Source: Rhodobiaceae bacterium (lineage in GTDB: Bacteria; Pseudomonadota; Alphaproteobacteria; RS24). From it: DNA of 43,546 nucleotides. The notes beneath the pieces are model-generated. The model saw only the letters and a list, made by a program, of their open reading frames with translations, had not been told where the DNA came from and did no database searches. Numbering within the stretch: position 1 is the first letter of the stretch; each line of letters opens with the position of its first letter. The position numbers and the translations under genes are program-made. Shown one piece after another: positions 1-9,321 of the stretch. The stretch spans positions 1 through 43,546 of the forward strand of contig JABHDF010000074.1 in the NCBI GenBank assembly GCA_018673175.1, read 5' to 3'.

Positions 1-630
1 AAACCCGAGACCAGCGAGGCCGAGGGCGAAAGCGCCAAAGACGCCAACCGCAGCGATGTGTTGCGCGACCGACGGTTTTACATGGTGCTGCCGCTGTATC
101 TGGCGCCTCCGTTTTTGCTGACGGGAATGTTTTTCCACCAAGTGCAATTGGCCGAGGCGCGCGATTGGCCCCTCGCGGCTTTGGCGGCCGCCTTTACGCT
201 TTATGCGCTCAGCAAAGTTGTGGTGTCTTTGATCATCGGCCCAATGGTCGATAAATATTCGGCGCTGCGCCTCATGCCTTTGGGCGCGATTCCGTTGGTC
301 TTGGCGTTTTGCTTGTTGATGCTGGGGAACGATGTTTTTGGGGTCGCGACGCCTTTTGTTTACATGGGGCTCATCGGTATTAATTTGGGCACAGCTGGCC
401 CGATTAGCGGCGGGCTTTGGCCAGAGTTATTCGGCACGAAACACCTCGGCGCCATTCGCTCGCTGACCTCGCCGATTGTCATTATGTCGACGGCAGCCGC
501 CCCTGTGCTATTTGGGGCAGCGATTGATGCGGGCGCAGGCTTTGATGTTTTGGCGCTCAGCGGCGTGGTGTTTATTATTGGCTCGGCCTTACTTGCCTTT
601 CTCGTGCCAGTCGATAAACTCGCTCGCTAA
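1..630 (+). CDS. MFS transporter, C-terminal part (5' end outside window)
   Basis: The reading frame is already open at base 1 and runs to a TAA at 628-630, so this is the last ~209 residues of a longer protein. After a charged, Glu/Lys-rich stretch (an inter-domain loop) come about six hydrophobic helices typical of the second half of a major facilitator superfamily permease. The cytoplasmic loop between the second and third helices carries a GPMVDKYS segment, which matches the MFS G-x-x-x-D-K/R-x signature. It probably moves a small organic solute across the inner membrane; the substrate cannot be read from this half. The Nudix gene follows on the same strand after 32 bases and may be co-transcribed. 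An internal GTG at 58 is not the start because the frame upstream is coding. Confidence 0.85.
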   Translation, partial: KPETSEAEGESAKDANRSDVLRDRRFYMVLPLYLAPPFLLTGMFFHQVQLAEARDWPLAALAAAFTLYALSKVVVSLIIGPMVDKYSALRLMPLGAIPLVLAFCLLMLGNDVFGVATPFVYMGLIGINLGTAGPISGGLWPELFGTKHLGAIRSLTSPIVIMSTAAAPVLFGAAIDAGAGFDVLALSGVVFIIGSALLAFLVPVDKLAR

Positions 631-662
631 CCCTTAGAGAAGACAGCTTGGGAGAGCGTATA

Positions 663-1442
663 ATGAGCACAGATGGATTGATAGCCGCCGCCACCGTGAT
701 GATGTTGCGCGACACGCCCCAAGGCCCGGAAGTTTTTATGGTGGTGCGCCACCACGAGATTGATTTCGCCTCTGGCGCTCTGGTTTTTCCGGGCGGCAAA
801 GTAGACCCCGCGGATAGCGATACAGGCTTGCGCGCCCATTGTGGCAAGGCCGATGCCTATGACGACAAAGAGCTATCTTTGCGCGTGGCCTCCATCCGCG
901 AGAGTTTTGAAGAATGCGGCATTTTGCTGGCACGCGAAAAAGGCTCCACCGAGTTTCTATCGGCCGAGCGCTTGCAGCAATTGGACGGTTGGCGCGAGCG
1001 GTTCAACACGGGCAAGGCCACGATGTTGGAATTTGGCGAAGCGGAAAACCTAGAATTTGCGGTCGATGCGCTGGCGTTTTACGCGCATTGGATTACCCCT
1101 GAAATGATGAAGCGTCGTTTCGATACTTATTTCTATATGGCGCGGGCGCCGGAAGACCATGTGGGGCTGCACGATGGCAGCGAGAGCGTGGATAGTGTTT
1201 GGATTACCGCCAAACAAGCGCTGGCCGATGCGGATGCAAAAAAACGTACGGTTATTTTTCCAACCCGCATGAACATTGAAAAACTAGCCAAACGCGAGAG
1301 CGTCGACGATGCGCTCGCGCACTGTGGCGACGTGGTTACGGTTGTGCCATTTGTGGAAAAAGAAGGCGACAAATCCTATCTGCGCATCCAAACGGAAGCC
1401 GGCTATGGCGATCCTAAAATGGATATGTCGAAGGGGATTTAG
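663..1442 (+). CDS. Nudix hydrolase, NUDT19/acyl-CoA diphosphatase-like
   Basis: A 259-residue Nudix-fold phosphohydrolase. The Nudix box is split by an insertion: FPGGK at residues 42-46, then a ~30-residue insert, then R79-E80 and E83-E84 in an RESFEECGI block, with the two Glu pairs supplying the metal ligands. This split-box layout is characteristic of NUDT19/RP2-type proteins, which cleave CoA and acyl-CoA to 3',5'-ADP and phosphopantetheine compounds. That family link is from memory and the actual substrate here is inferred. I chose ATG 663 because GGGAG sits 9 bases upstream; a TTG at 648 in the same frame overlaps that ribosome site. It is convergent with NAD kinase, with only two bases between the stop codons. 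Confidence 0.8.
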   Translation: MSTDGLIAAATVMMLRDTPQGPEVFMVVRHHEIDFASGALVFPGGKVDPADSDTGLRAHCGKADAYDDKELSLRVASIRESFEECGILLAREKGSTEFLSAERLQQLDGWRERFNTGKATMLEFGEAENLEFAVDALAFYAHWITPEMMKRRFDTYFYMARAPEDHVGLHDGSESVDSVWITAKQALADADAKKRTVIFPTRMNIEKLAKRESVDDALAHCGDVVTVVPFVEKEGDKSYLRIQTEAGYGDPKMDMSKGI

Positions 1443-1444
1443 GG

Positions 1445-2230
1445 CTAAAAGCCTTCCGGCATAAATTGCTCGGTCAAAATCCGTTCATCCAAACTGTGAT
1501 CTTTATCGAACAGCATGAGCATTTCGTGCGACGTCGATTGGCGCACGCTTACTTCTACAATATTGCGGAACTCGCTATTGTCGGCCACCGCGCTAATCGG
1601 TCGTTTGTCGGCCTCTAGGGCGGTGAAGGTTACTTTGGCCGCCTCGGGCAACAGCGCTCCGCGCCAGCGCCGTGGCCGAAAGGCTGATATCGGCGTGAGG
1701 GCGAGAAGCTTTGAATTAATCGGCAATATCGGCCCATGCGCCGATAGGTTATAGGCCGTCGAGCCAGCTGGCGTGGCGAGCATTGCGCCATCGCAAATCA
1801 ACTCATCCAGGCGCGGTGTGCCATCAATGGTGATGCGCAATTTGGCCGCTTGCGCGGTCATCCGCAACAACGAGACTTCGTTGATGGCCAGCGCCTCATG
1901 GGTTTTGCCATCGGCATCGGTGGCGCTCATATGCAGCGGCCGCAGAAGGGTCTCTTCAGCGCCTGCAACGCGCTGGCGCAAATTATCTTCGTCATAGCGG
2001 TTCATCAAAAACCCAACCGAGCCATGGTGCATGCCGAAGATCGGTTTTCCTTGATCCATAAATTCATGCAAGCTGGCGAGCATCAGCCCGTCGCCGCCAA
2101 GCGCCACGATAACATCTGCCTCTTGCGCCGACACGCCGTTGTAGCGCGCGTGCAAAGCGGCTTGCGCGGCTTGCGCCTCAGGATTGGAGCTGGCAACGAA
2201 AGCCAGTTTTTTTTCTGCACTCGTGGTCAT
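1445..2230 (-). CDS. nadK: NAD kinase
   Basis: A 261-residue ATP-NAD kinase that phosphorylates NAD to NADP in the cytoplasm. The diagnostic motifs are present: GGDG at residues 45-48 (phosphate donor site and catalytic Asp), NE at 117-118 in AINEVSLL, and [15 protein letters not shown] at 153-167, which matches the family's T-P-T-G-S-T-A-Y-x-x-S-A-G-G-P block. Length is normal for the short alphaproteobacterial form. The frame is open a further 42 codons upstream, but ATG 2230 has GAGGG at a proper distance, and the extension (rich in Ser/Pro/Lys) does not look coding. It is divergent from glpK, with the shared 157-base promoter region between them. Confidence 0.93.
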   Translation of the reverse strand: MTTSAEKKLAFVASSNPEAQAAQAALHARYNGVSAQEADVIVALGGDGLMLASLHEFMDQGKPIFGMHHGSVGFLMNRYDEDNLRQRVAGAEETLLRPLHMSATDADGKTHEALAINEVSLLRMTAQAAKLRITIDGTPRLDELICDGAMLATPAGSTAYNLSAHGPILPINSKLLALTPISAFRPRRWRGALLPEAAKVTFTALEADKRPISAVADNSEFRNIVEVSVRQSTSHEMLMLFDKDHSLDERILTEQFMPEGF

Positions 2231-2387
2231 AAATTTCGCCCTCTGGTCGATACAGGGTTTTAGCACGGATGAGACAGAAGGGAAGGCAGATATCGGAGTG
2301 GGGTTTTTTGAAAATCTTGTGCAGCTTGCGCGCGAGGGTGATATCATGGCGGACAATGCGTGTGCTGACTGTGGGGGAGCCTAAGCC

Positions 2388-3896
2388 ATGAGCGAAAAGT
2401 TTATTTTGAGTATCGACCAAGGCACGACCTCGTCACGCGCGCTGGCGTTCACTAAAGCAGGCGAGGTGGTATCTGTCGCGCAAAGCGAGTTCACTCAAAT
2501 TTTCCCCGAAGATGGCTGGGTTGAACATGACGCTGTAGAGATATGGGACACCACTTTGCGCGTCTGCCGCGAGGTTTTGGATAAGCTGGGTACTGAGAAT
2601 TTTGCTGCCATTGGCATTACCAATCAGCGCGAGACCAGCGTGGTTTGGGACCGCGCCACTGGCGCCCCGATTGCCAATGCTGTGGTCTGGCAAGACCGGC
2701 GTACGGCTGCCGTCTGCCAGGCGCTCAAGCAAGCTGGCCATGAGCCAATGATTACCCAAAAAACGGGACTGCTGCTCGATCCCTATTTTTCGGCCAGCAA
2801 AATCGCTTGGGTGCTCGACCACACAAAAGGCGCTCGTGCCCGTGCGGAAGCGGGCGAGCTGGCCTTTGGCACCATCGATAGCTGGTTGGTTTGGAACCTA
2901 ACCAGCGGCGCCGAGCATGTAACCGACGCCAGCAATGCCGCGCGCACAAGTTTGTTCAACATTCACACCCAAAATTGGGACGCTGACTTGCTGGCCCTGT
3001 TTGAGGTGCCAGCCAGTCTGATGCCACAGGTGAAAGACAATGCCGCTGATTTTGGCACCAGCGAGCCAGATGTTTTGGGCGCGGGTTTGCCGATTTTGGG
3101 CATGGCCGGCGACCAACAGGCGGCCAGCATTGGCCAGGTTTGCTTCCAGCCCGGCATGGTGAAATCGACCTATGGCACGGGCTGTTTTGTGCTGGCCAAT
3201 ACAGGCAACAAGCCAGCCAAGTCGAACAATCAGCTTTTGACAACGGTGGCCTATCGGTTGAATGGCGAGGTAACTTATGCGCTAGAGGGCAGTATTTTTA
3301 TGGCGGGCGCGATTGTGCAATGGCTGCGCGATGGTTTGGGGCTGGTTGAAAAAGCCTCAGACACGCAAGCCCTCGCGCAAGATGCCAATCCAGATAATGC
3401 CACGGTTTTAGTGCCTGCCTTTACTGGCCTCGGCGCGCCGCATTGGGCGCCGGATGCGCGCGCGGCATTTTTTAATATGACCCGCGACACCGGCCGCGAA
3501 GATATTGCGCGCGCGGCACTCGAGTCCGTGTCTTTGCAAACCGCAGATTTATTGCGCGCCATGCAAGATGATATGCAAGCTGCAGGTTTAGAAGCCGCAC
3601 CCAGATTGCGCGTCGATGGCGGCATGGTGGCCAATGATTGGCTGTGTCAAAACCTCGCCGATATTTGCGAGGCGCCGATCGACCGCCCCAAAATTACCGA
3701 AACCACCGCCTTGGGGGCCGCCGTTTTGGCGATGTTGCATTTGGGCTGGTTTGATAGTTTGGAGGCGCTGGCTGAAAATTGGGCGCTCGATGCGCAATTC
3801 ACCCCGAGTATGCCAACCGAGAGACGCAGCCAAAAGCAGGCGCACTGGCAAGCCGCGCTAGCCCAAGTTTTATCCGAAAAAGGCTCGCGAGGCTAA
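2388..3896 (+). CDS. glpK: Glycerol kinase
   Basis: A 502-residue FGGY-family kinase that makes sn-glycerol 3-phosphate from glycerol and ATP, the entry step for glycerol use. The N-terminal phosphate-binding motif DQGTTSSR is at residues 10-17, followed by the substrate region with [10 protein letters not shown] and ITNQRETSV and by the nucleotide-binding C-terminal half ([26 protein letters not shown]). Length and motif order match GlpK closely. The start ATG has a GGGGGAG ribosome site 8-13 bases upstream. No glpD or glpF is next to it, so the rest of the glycerol route must lie elsewhere. The class II aldolase gene begins 53 bases downstream on the same strand. Confidence 0.96.
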   Translation: MSEKFILSIDQGTTSSRALAFTKAGEVVSVAQSEFTQIFPEDGWVEHDAVEIWDTTLRVCREVLDKLGTENFAAIGITNQRETSVVWDRATGAPIANAVVWQDRRTAAVCQALKQAGHEPMITQKTGLLLDPYFSASKIAWVLDHTKGARARAEAGELAFGTIDSWLVWNLTSGAEHVTDASNAARTSLFNIHTQNWDADLLALFEVPASLMPQVKDNAADFGTSEPDVLGAGLPILGMAGDQQAASIGQVCFQPGMVKSTYGTGCFVLANTGNKPAKSNNQLLTTVAYRLNGEVTYALEGSIFMAGAIVQWLRDGLGLVEKASDTQALAQDANPDNATVLVPAFTGLGAPHWAPDARAAFFNMTRDTGREDIARAALESVSLQTADLLRAMQDDMQAAGLEAAPRLRVDGGMVANDWLCQNLADICEAPIDRPKITETTALGAAVLAMLHLGWFDSLEALAENWALDAQFTPSMPTERRSQKQAHWQAALAQVLSEKGSRG

Positions 3897-3949
3897 TTGA
3901 CAAACCTTTTGTTTCGGAACAGTCTAAGGAAATTTTAAGGGAGAGAAAA

Positions 3950-4714
3950 ATGTCTGCAGCAGAAGAAATTAAAAACGTTCAAGATATGGTAAGCGCCGAA
4001 GAATGGCAGCTACGCGTCGATTTGGCCGCGACCTATCGTTTGGTCGCTATGTACGGTTGGGACGACATGATTTTCACCCATATCTCCGTTCGCGTGCCAG
4101 GCCCAGAGCATCACTTCCTCATCAACCCTTACGGCATGTTGTTTGAAGAAATTACCGCCTCCAGCTTGGTGAAAATTGACCTTGAAGGCAATATCGTGAT
4201 GGACAGCCCGTATTTTGTGAACCCAGCAGGCTTCACCATTCACTCGGCCATCCACAGCGCCCGCGAAGACGCGCAATGCGTTTTGCACCTGCACACAGAT
4301 GACGGCATGGCTGTAGCTTCGCAAGAAGAAGGCCTGATGCCGCTATCGCAAATGGCGATGTTGGTTCGCTCGCATCTTGCTTATCACGATTATGAAGGCG
4401 TGGCGCTCGACCTCGATGAGCGCGAACGTTTGATTGCCGATATTGGCGATAGCAAAGTCATGCTGCTGCGCAACCACGGCACTCTGGCGGTGGGCGAGAC
4501 TTGTGGTCTGGCCTTCATGGGTATTTATTTCCTGGAGCGCGCGTGCACCGCGCAAGTACGTACGCTGAGCGGCACCCCAAATATGCCATCGGCCGCGGCC
4601 ATTGAAACCGTGAACAGTCAATCGGCATCGCTGTTTCAGCCGGGCGTCGATGCGCTGGCATGGCCTGCCTTGCTTCGCAAGCTAGACCGTATGGATTCAT
4701 CTTTCCGCGATTAG
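3950..4714 (+). CDS. Class II aldolase/adducin domain protein
   Basis: A 254-residue protein spanning the whole class II aldolase/adducin fold. The metal-binding histidines are visible: H113 and H115 in VLHLHTDDG and H176 in LLRNHGTLAVG, the triad that holds Zn2+ in fuculose-phosphate aldolase relatives. It is longer than sugar-phosphate aldolases and most like the adducin-head group that is common in alphaproteobacteria, whose substrates are mostly unknown. Decarboxylase, aldolase or dehydratase activity is therefore possible, and I do not assign a specific reaction. The start at 3950 is fixed by AAGGGAGAG immediately upstream; an open extension back to 3779 lies inside glpK in another frame. 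The cytochrome c' gene begins 8 bases after the stop, so the two are probably co-transcribed. Confidence 0.85.
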   Translation: MSAAEEIKNVQDMVSAEEWQLRVDLAATYRLVAMYGWDDMIFTHISVRVPGPEHHFLINPYGMLFEEITASSLVKIDLEGNIVMDSPYFVNPAGFTIHSAIHSAREDAQCVLHLHTDDGMAVASQEEGLMPLSQMAMLVRSHLAYHDYEGVALDLDERERLIADIGDSKVMLLRNHGTLAVGETCGLAFMGIYFLERACTAQVRTLSGTPNMPSAAAIETVNSQSASLFQPGVDALAWPALLRKLDRMDSSFRD

Positions 4715-4722
4715 AGGTTTTT

Positions 4723-5187
4723 ATGTCCAAGCGTTTAGGATCTTTAGTTGGCGGTGCTGTTGTGGCAGCCCTCAGCCTATCTGTTTTGTCGGCGGTTCAG
4801 GCGCATGAGCCGGGCACTTTTGAAAGCCCGATTGTCGAGCAACGCGTGGCTAAATTTAAGCAAAGTGGGGGCGATATTCAGTCGGTATTTAAAAAGCATT
4901 TACCGGCGGGTGATTTAGACGCCGTCGCCGCGGCCGCGCTTCGTATGGCGGCTTGGGCAGATGAGATGCCAGAGTATTTTCCAAAGGGCAGCGTAAGCGT
5001 TGGAGCGGACAAGTCCCTTTGGGATGATTTTTTCGACTTTAAAGCCAAGGCAAAAGCCAATGCATCGGCAGCTCGGGCGTTACATACGGCCGCGCTCAGC
5101 GGTGATAAATCGCAAGTGGTCACTGCTGCAAAACGCGTCGGCGGCACCTGTAAGTCGTGCCACGACAGCTACCGTATTAAGCACTAG
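4723..5187 (+). CDS. Cytochrome c' / c-556 family protein
   Basis: A 154-residue exported monoheme cytochrome. A signal peptide covers residues 1-27 and ends VQA before HEP. The mature part is a four-helix bundle with the heme-binding C143-x-x-C146-H147 very near the C-terminus, as in cytochromes c' and c-556; the block DEMPEYFPKGS is also typical of that family. It would work in the periplasm in electron transfer or in binding NO or CO. The b561 cytochrome gene lies convergently, and the two stop codons share CTAG at 5184-5187. The pairing of a periplasmic cytochrome c' with a membrane b561 suggests electron exchange between them, but they are on opposite strands, so this is an inference. 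Confidence 0.92.
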   Translation: MSKRLGSLVGGAVVAALSLSVLSAVQAHEPGTFESPIVEQRVAKFKQSGGDIQSVFKKHLPAGDLDAVAAAALRMAAWADEMPEYFPKGSVSVGADKSLWDDFFDFKAKAKANASAARALHTAALSGDKSQVVTAAKRVGGTCKSCHDSYRIKH

Positions 5188-5825
5188 ATAAAATTCGGCG
5201 TCACTAGCGCGAGGCTCAGGCTAGCGCCGACACAAAGCGCGAGTAGGGCAAGCCCTAGTCGTGTCTGACGCCGTGTTGGTTTTTGCGCCGCGTGGCCGCC
5301 GCTGACCATGCGGCGAACCAACCTCTCGCCGAGCCACAACCGATGCGCCAAAATGGCCAGCAGATGCAGGGCGATGAGCGGAAGTACCAGTTTATGAATG
5401 GATTGGTGCCAACTGCCCATCGGCGCGGCCAGCTCTGGCGCGATGCCTAAAATCGGCATGGGCGCTTCATAAAGAATATCATCGCCTGTCCATAAGCCGG
5501 TGACTGCCATGGCGCCCATCACCGACAGGAGCGCGATAACCGCCAGCCCGCCCAGTGGGTTATGGCCTGCGTGCGGCGCGGGGGTGCGTGCCATAAAATT
5601 TTGCAAATAGGCGAGGATGGTGGCGGGGGAGGCAAGAAAATGCGAAAAACGCGCTGTCTCGTAACCGACCACGCCCCAGATAAGGCGAAAGACAATCAGC
5701 CCGAGCGCCAGCAAGCTGAAGATTTCATGAACGCCCAAAGCGCCGCGTTCGCCGCTGATATAAGCGCCGGCAATGCTGAGCACAAACCCCCAGTGGAAAA
5801 TCCGGGTCGGCAAATCCCAAACCAT
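5184..5825 (-). CDS. Cytochrome b561 family membrane protein
   Basis: A 213-residue diheme b-type cytochrome with four core membrane helices plus a C-terminal hydrophobic segment (about 190-208). Candidate heme ligands are H11, H33, H140, H144 and H154; the opening V-W-D-L-P-T-R-I-F-H-W is the standard start of the bacterial b561/CybH-like family. Members pass electrons between the quinone pool and a periplasmic partner, often a c-type cytochrome or a molybdo- or hydrogenase subunit. It is the last gene of a three-gene minus-strand operon: its ATG overlaps the stop of the COG0523 gene as TGATG. Its end overlaps the end of the cytochrome c' gene by four bases. Confidence 0.9.
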   Translation of the reverse strand: MVWDLPTRIFHWGFVLSIAGAYISGERGALGVHEIFSLLALGLIVFRLIWGVVGYETARFSHFLASPATILAYLQNFMARTPAPHAGHNPLGGLAVIALLSVMGAMAVTGLWTGDDILYEAPMPILGIAPELAAPMGSWHQSIHKLVLPLIALHLLAILAHRLWLGERLVRRMVSGGHAAQKPTRRQTRLGLALLALCVGASLSLALVTPNFI

Positions 5826-6775
5826 CAGGCACTCGCAGTTTGAAATAGGTCAGATAGGGCTTGGGCATTGGGCAGCTCGGGTTTCCCGATAAGCACAAAA
5901 TGCCCAGAAGGCTGAACGTCTAGATCTTCAAAATGAATGCGCCCGCCCGCATAATGCAGCGCATAGGCACCTTGCGCATCGCGAAGCACGCCTTTGGCAC
6001 GCAGCACATGCGGCGTCAGGCTGCTGATTTTTTCGGCCAACACCTCGCGCGATAAACCGCCATGCAAATGCGCCGACCAAGAGGCCAAACCATGGTCTTC
6101 TATTTGGGTGCTGAGTATTTGGGGGGCGTGTGGCGGCGTTGTTTGTTCGCCTGTTTCTGCTTGCAGGCCGAGCACCACTTCGATGGGCAAGTGCCCATGG
6201 CGCACCCGCGCTTGCGGTGTTTTGGGATAGCTGGCCCGAAGTTTGGCCTCAAGATGTTCGACTTGGCTGTCTTCCACCAAATCGGGTTTGGAGATGAGCA
6301 GCATGTGACCGGCCTCTATTTGCTTATGATAATTATCAGCCAAATATGGGTCTTGGGCATGCAGCTGATGCGCGGCGGCATCGACCAAGGTGACAATGCC
6401 ATCGAGGCGCAATTGCGGGTCGACGGCGGCATAGGCGGCAATGCGAGTGGGGTCGGCCACACCGCTGGCTTCAATAATCAGATGATCTGGCAGCGGGTCT
6501 TGGCGCATAATATCAGCCAAGCTGCGCATTAAATCATCGCCAATAGAGCAGCAAATGCAGCCATTGGTCAGCGAGACTTGATTGCCGTGCTGCGCCTCAA
6601 TCAGTTCGCTATCAATATTCAGTGCGCCGAAATCATTGACCAAAGCGGTAATTTTTCGCCCGCCCGATTGGGTTAGTAAATGGTTCAGCAGGCTGGTTTT
6701 GCCACTGCCCAAAAACCCAGCAATAATCGTCAGGCTTACATTTGGTGCCAATCGGTGGGACGCGGTTTGGTTCAT
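5825..6775 (-). CDS. COG0523 (CobW-like) GTPase, putative metallochaperone
   Basis: A 316-residue G3E-family GTPase. Visible are Walker A GFLGSGKT (20-27), the metal-binding C73-x-C75-C76 in TNGCICCS, the switch region LIIEASGVADP and a CobW C-terminal domain with a histidine-containing strand (around AYALHYAGGRIHF). Family members insert or supply Zn, Co, Ni or Fe to client enzymes. Its start codon overlaps the stop of the amidohydrolase gene (ATGA), so the two proteins are made together. This points to the metal-dependent amidohydrolase as a possible client, although members of this family are also commonly linked to zinc starvation. I see no Zur-type operator within the window that I could defend. 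Confidence 0.92.
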   Translation of the reverse strand: MNQTASHRLAPNVSLTIIAGFLGSGKTSLLNHLLTQSGGRKITALVNDFGALNIDSELIEAQHGNQVSLTNGCICCSIGDDLMRSLADIMRQDPLPDHLIIEASGVADPTRIAAYAAVDPQLRLDGIVTLVDAAAHQLHAQDPYLADNYHKQIEAGHMLLISKPDLVEDSQVEHLEAKLRASYPKTPQARVRHGHLPIEVVLGLQAETGEQTTPPHAPQILSTQIEDHGLASWSAHLHGGLSREVLAEKISSLTPHVLRAKGVLRDAQGAYALHYAGGRIHFEDLDVQPSGHFVLIGKPELPNAQALSDLFQTASA

Positions 6776-8427
6776 GCATCGCGGCCCTTGTTGAGATGCA
6801 CAAGCCCATCGACCATCGTGCCGATAACCGAAATATCTTTCAGGCCTTGCGCGCCCACTTCGATGGGGTCGTCAGCCAATATGGTGATGTCGGCGCGTTT
6901 GCCAACTTCGAGGCTACCGATTTCCGTATCCATTTTCAGCGAGTAAGCGGCGCCCATGGTGATGGCGTAAAGGGCTTGCTCGACGCTAATTTTTTCGCTC
7001 TCGCCACCCAAAGCGACGCCCGTGGAGGACACGCGGTTGACCGCGCACCAAGCGGTGAACAAAGGTGCCAAGGCGGTGACGGGCGCATCGGAGTGAATGG
7101 CCAAGGGCACGCCTTCTTCTAGGCAGCCGCCAGCATCATCCAAACGGCCGGCGCGTTCGGGGCCCATGGTAATGGCGCGATGTTCGTCGCCCCAATAATA
7201 CAAGTGGTTGGAAAATAAATTAACGCCAACGCCCAGAGTTTTCATCCGTTTGAAATGCGCCCGCGAGGCCATTTGGCAATGTTGCAACGTGTGGCGATGG
7301 TCTGGCCACGGATGGGCACGAAGCGCGTCTTCAATGGCATCTAAAGTCACTTCCGTGCATTCGTCGCCATTGGTGTGGACGTGGCATTGAAAGCCAGCTT
7401 GGGTGAAGGCTGTCAGATATTCGCGCAACCGATCGGGCTCGATATACCACAGCCCATTGGGCGCGCCATTATAGTAATGCGGCCACTTCAGCCTTGCGCT
7501 AAAGCCTTGAATGGAACCATCGGCCACGAATTTCACGAGCGAGAACCGCAGCTTGTCGCTCTGCTTGTCTTGCAAGGCTTGCATGCGCGCAACGCTCTCT
7601 TCGGGCGGCAGGCTATTGCCTTGAAAGGCCACCACGAGGCGCATGGGGAAACTGTCTTTCTCAACTGTCTCGCGCATGGCCACTTCGGCGCCTTCTGGCA
7701 CTGGGTTGGCTAGGTCGGTGCAGGTGGTAACGCCGGTTTGGCGCGCCACTTGTGAAAACGTCTGCAAGGTTTTGGGCGAGCTGGCGGCCGCTAAGAGGTC
7801 TAAATTAGTTGTGCGCATGGCCATATACATGCCGAGTTGGCCGAGAAATTCGCCCGTTGGTTTGCCGCTATCGTCGCGGCGGATGTACTCGCTATTGTCG
7901 GCATTTTTAACGTCGGCCGCATCCATGATGAAATTATTGGCGTTCAAAATATGCAAGCTGGCGTGCAAGACAGCGACCGGACACTCGCCCGACACGGCAT
8001 CTAGATCGGCGCCAGTCATGCGCCGACCTTCGAAATAAATCGGGTCAAAGCCCCAGGCAATCAGTGGCTCGGAAGGGTCGTTCCGGGTGGCTTGGATTTG
8101 TTTTAAATGCGCCACCACATCGTCGATCGATTTTAGGCCTGGCCAAATGGTGCCATCGGGGCCTTCGCGATCGTAATAGCCAACATAGTGGTAATCCCAC
8201 AACAGGCCTTCCATCATATGCGCGTGGCCTTCGATGAAGCCGGGCAGGAGAGTGCGGTCTGCGAAATCGGTATTCAGCTCAAGCGGCCCCCAAGCGGCTT
8301 GCCAATCGGCGACATCTTGAGCGGTCCCGACAGCTAAGATTTTGCGGTCTTTCAGCGCAATATGCGTGGCGTGGGGCTGGTGGGGGTCCATCGTACGAAT
8401 GGATTTGGCTTGATAAATAGTGCTCAC
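6772..8427 (-). CDS. Amidohydrolase, YtcJ-like (COG1574)
   Basis: A 551-residue metal-dependent hydrolase of the amidohydrolase_3/YtcJ group. Metal ligands are visible: H68-x-H70 in GFIEGHAH, histidines in CHVHTNGDE and HTLQHCQM, and the late Asp in AIHSDAPVT. The C-terminal segment GSLEVGKRADITILADDP is the usual end of the composite beta-domain. Relatives hydrolyse amides or formamides; the substrate is not known. The start is a GTG at 8427, preceded by GGGAGAGAG; the frame continues 44 codons upstream without a better ribosome site and with an unconvincing, hydrophobic sequence. It heads the operon with the COG0523 GTPase and b561, and is divergent from a GST gene. Confidence 0.9.
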   Translation of the reverse strand: MSTIYQAKSIRTMDPHQPHATHIALKDRKILAVGTAQDVADWQAAWGPLELNTDFADRTLLPGFIEGHAHMMEGLLWDYHYVGYYDREGPDGTIWPGLKSIDDVVAHLKQIQATRNDPSEPLIAWGFDPIYFEGRRMTGADLDAVSGECPVAVLHASLHILNANNFIMDAADVKNADNSEYIRRDDSGKPTGEFLGQLGMYMAMRTTNLDLLAAASSPKTLQTFSQVARQTGVTTCTDLANPVPEGAEVAMRETVEKDSFPMRLVVAFQGNSLPPEESVARMQALQDKQSDKLRFSLVKFVADGSIQGFSARLKWPHYYNGAPNGLWYIEPDRLREYLTAFTQAGFQCHVHTNGDECTEVTLDAIEDALRAHPWPDHRHTLQHCQMASRAHFKRMKTLGVGVNLFSNHLYYWGDEHRAITMGPERAGRLDDAGGCLEEGVPLAIHSDAPVTALAPLFTAWCAVNRVSSTGVALGGESEKISVEQALYAITMGAAYSLKMDTEIGSLEVGKRADITILADDPIEVGAQGLKDISVIGTMVDGLVHLNKGRDA

Positions 8428-8530
8428 GAAACTCTCTCCCTTTTCGAAGTGCCCCAACCCTAACATTGCCTCGGCGTGTGACAAGACCAAAGCACAGGTT
8501 TTGCTGAGGAAAAGGATAGGCTTGTGTCGG

Positions 8531-8565
8531 ATTATGGATTGCGCCAATATATGCGCCATTATGGA
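8531..8565. repeat. Paired direct repeats ahead of a GST gene
   Basis: The octamer ATTATGGA occurs at 8531-8538 and 8558-8565, and inside it TGCGCCA occurs at 8540-8546 and 8552-8558, twelve bases (about one helical turn) apart. The block lies in the divergent region between the amidohydrolase and the GST and overlaps the GST ribosome site. Spaced direct repeats can bind a regulator on one face of DNA, but this could also be chance in a short region. Confidence 0.3.
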
Positions 8566-8574
8566 GGTTATTTT

Positions 8575-9258
8575 ATGAAGTTATTTGGCGCGCCTTTATC
8601 GCCTTTTGTTCGCAAAGCGCGCATTGTCGCTGCGGAGAAGAAGATCGCTTACGACTATGACCCGCGCCCGAGCCCGCTCGGCTGGCCGGAGGACTTTGAG
8701 AAAATTAACCCGCTCAAGCGCATTCCGGCACTTTTGCCCGATAGCGACAATCCAGATTTTGCGATTAACGACAGCAGCGCGATTTGTGCCTATTTCGAAA
8801 AACGCACCCCCAGCCCCGCCTTATATCCAGAAGCTGCAACCGACTATGGCCGAGCTTTATGGATCGAAGAAGTGTGCGACTCGGATTTGGCGGGAAAAAT
8901 TGGTCTTGGCGTGTTTCGGCCGATATTTTTCAATATAGCGACCGGTAAGCCGGCCGACACAAAAGCCGCCCACGCGGGCTTTGAGGTTTTGGCCGAAAAG
9001 CTTCTGCCCTATTTGCAAACCCAGCTGGGCGAGGCCGAATATCTGGCGGGAGAGGCGTTCTCCATTGCCGACATCGCCCTGACCAGCCAATTGATGAATT
9101 TAGATTTGGTGGGCTTTGCGCTGCCGAAAGACCGTTTTGGGGCTTTGCGCGCGCATTATGAACGATGCATTGCGCGCCCCTCGATCTCGCAATTCATCGA
9201 GCAAGATCAGCTCATGGTGGAAAAAATGGGCGTCGTCGTGGAACGACAAATCGACTAA
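8575..9258 (+). CDS. Glutathione S-transferase family protein
   Basis: A 227-residue cytosolic GST-fold protein. The N-terminal thioredoxin-like domain begins KLFGAPLSPFVRKARI and contains the cis-Pro region RIPALL and the glutathione-contacting DSSAI; the helical domain follows, with the conserved FSIADIAL near residue 161-168. A serine or the S-P-F-V segment at residues 8-11 is the likely catalytic area. The start at 8575 has GGAGG 9 bases upstream; the frame is open upstream to 8524 but through the repeat block. It conjugates or reduces an unknown electrophile, one of four GST-like genes in the window. Confidence 0.9.
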   Translation: MKLFGAPLSPFVRKARIVAAEKKIAYDYDPRPSPLGWPEDFEKINPLKRIPALLPDSDNPDFAINDSSAICAYFEKRTPSPALYPEAATDYGRALWIEEVCDSDLAGKIGLGVFRPIFFNIATGKPADTKAAHAGFEVLAEKLLPYLQTQLGEAEYLAGEAFSIADIALTSQLMNLDLVGFALPKDRFGALRAHYERCIARPSISQFIEQDQLMVEKMGVVVERQID

Positions 9259-9321
9259 GATACTTCGGGTCAGGGGATATCTCTTGGCGGAAAGAAAACT
9301 GTTGGGATGAGGAGCCCCCTT

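Noticed and set aside
2231-2356. An N-terminal extension of NAD kinase by 42 codons.
   Set aside because: The ATG at 2230 has a good ribosome site and gives normal family length, and the extension has no family similarity.
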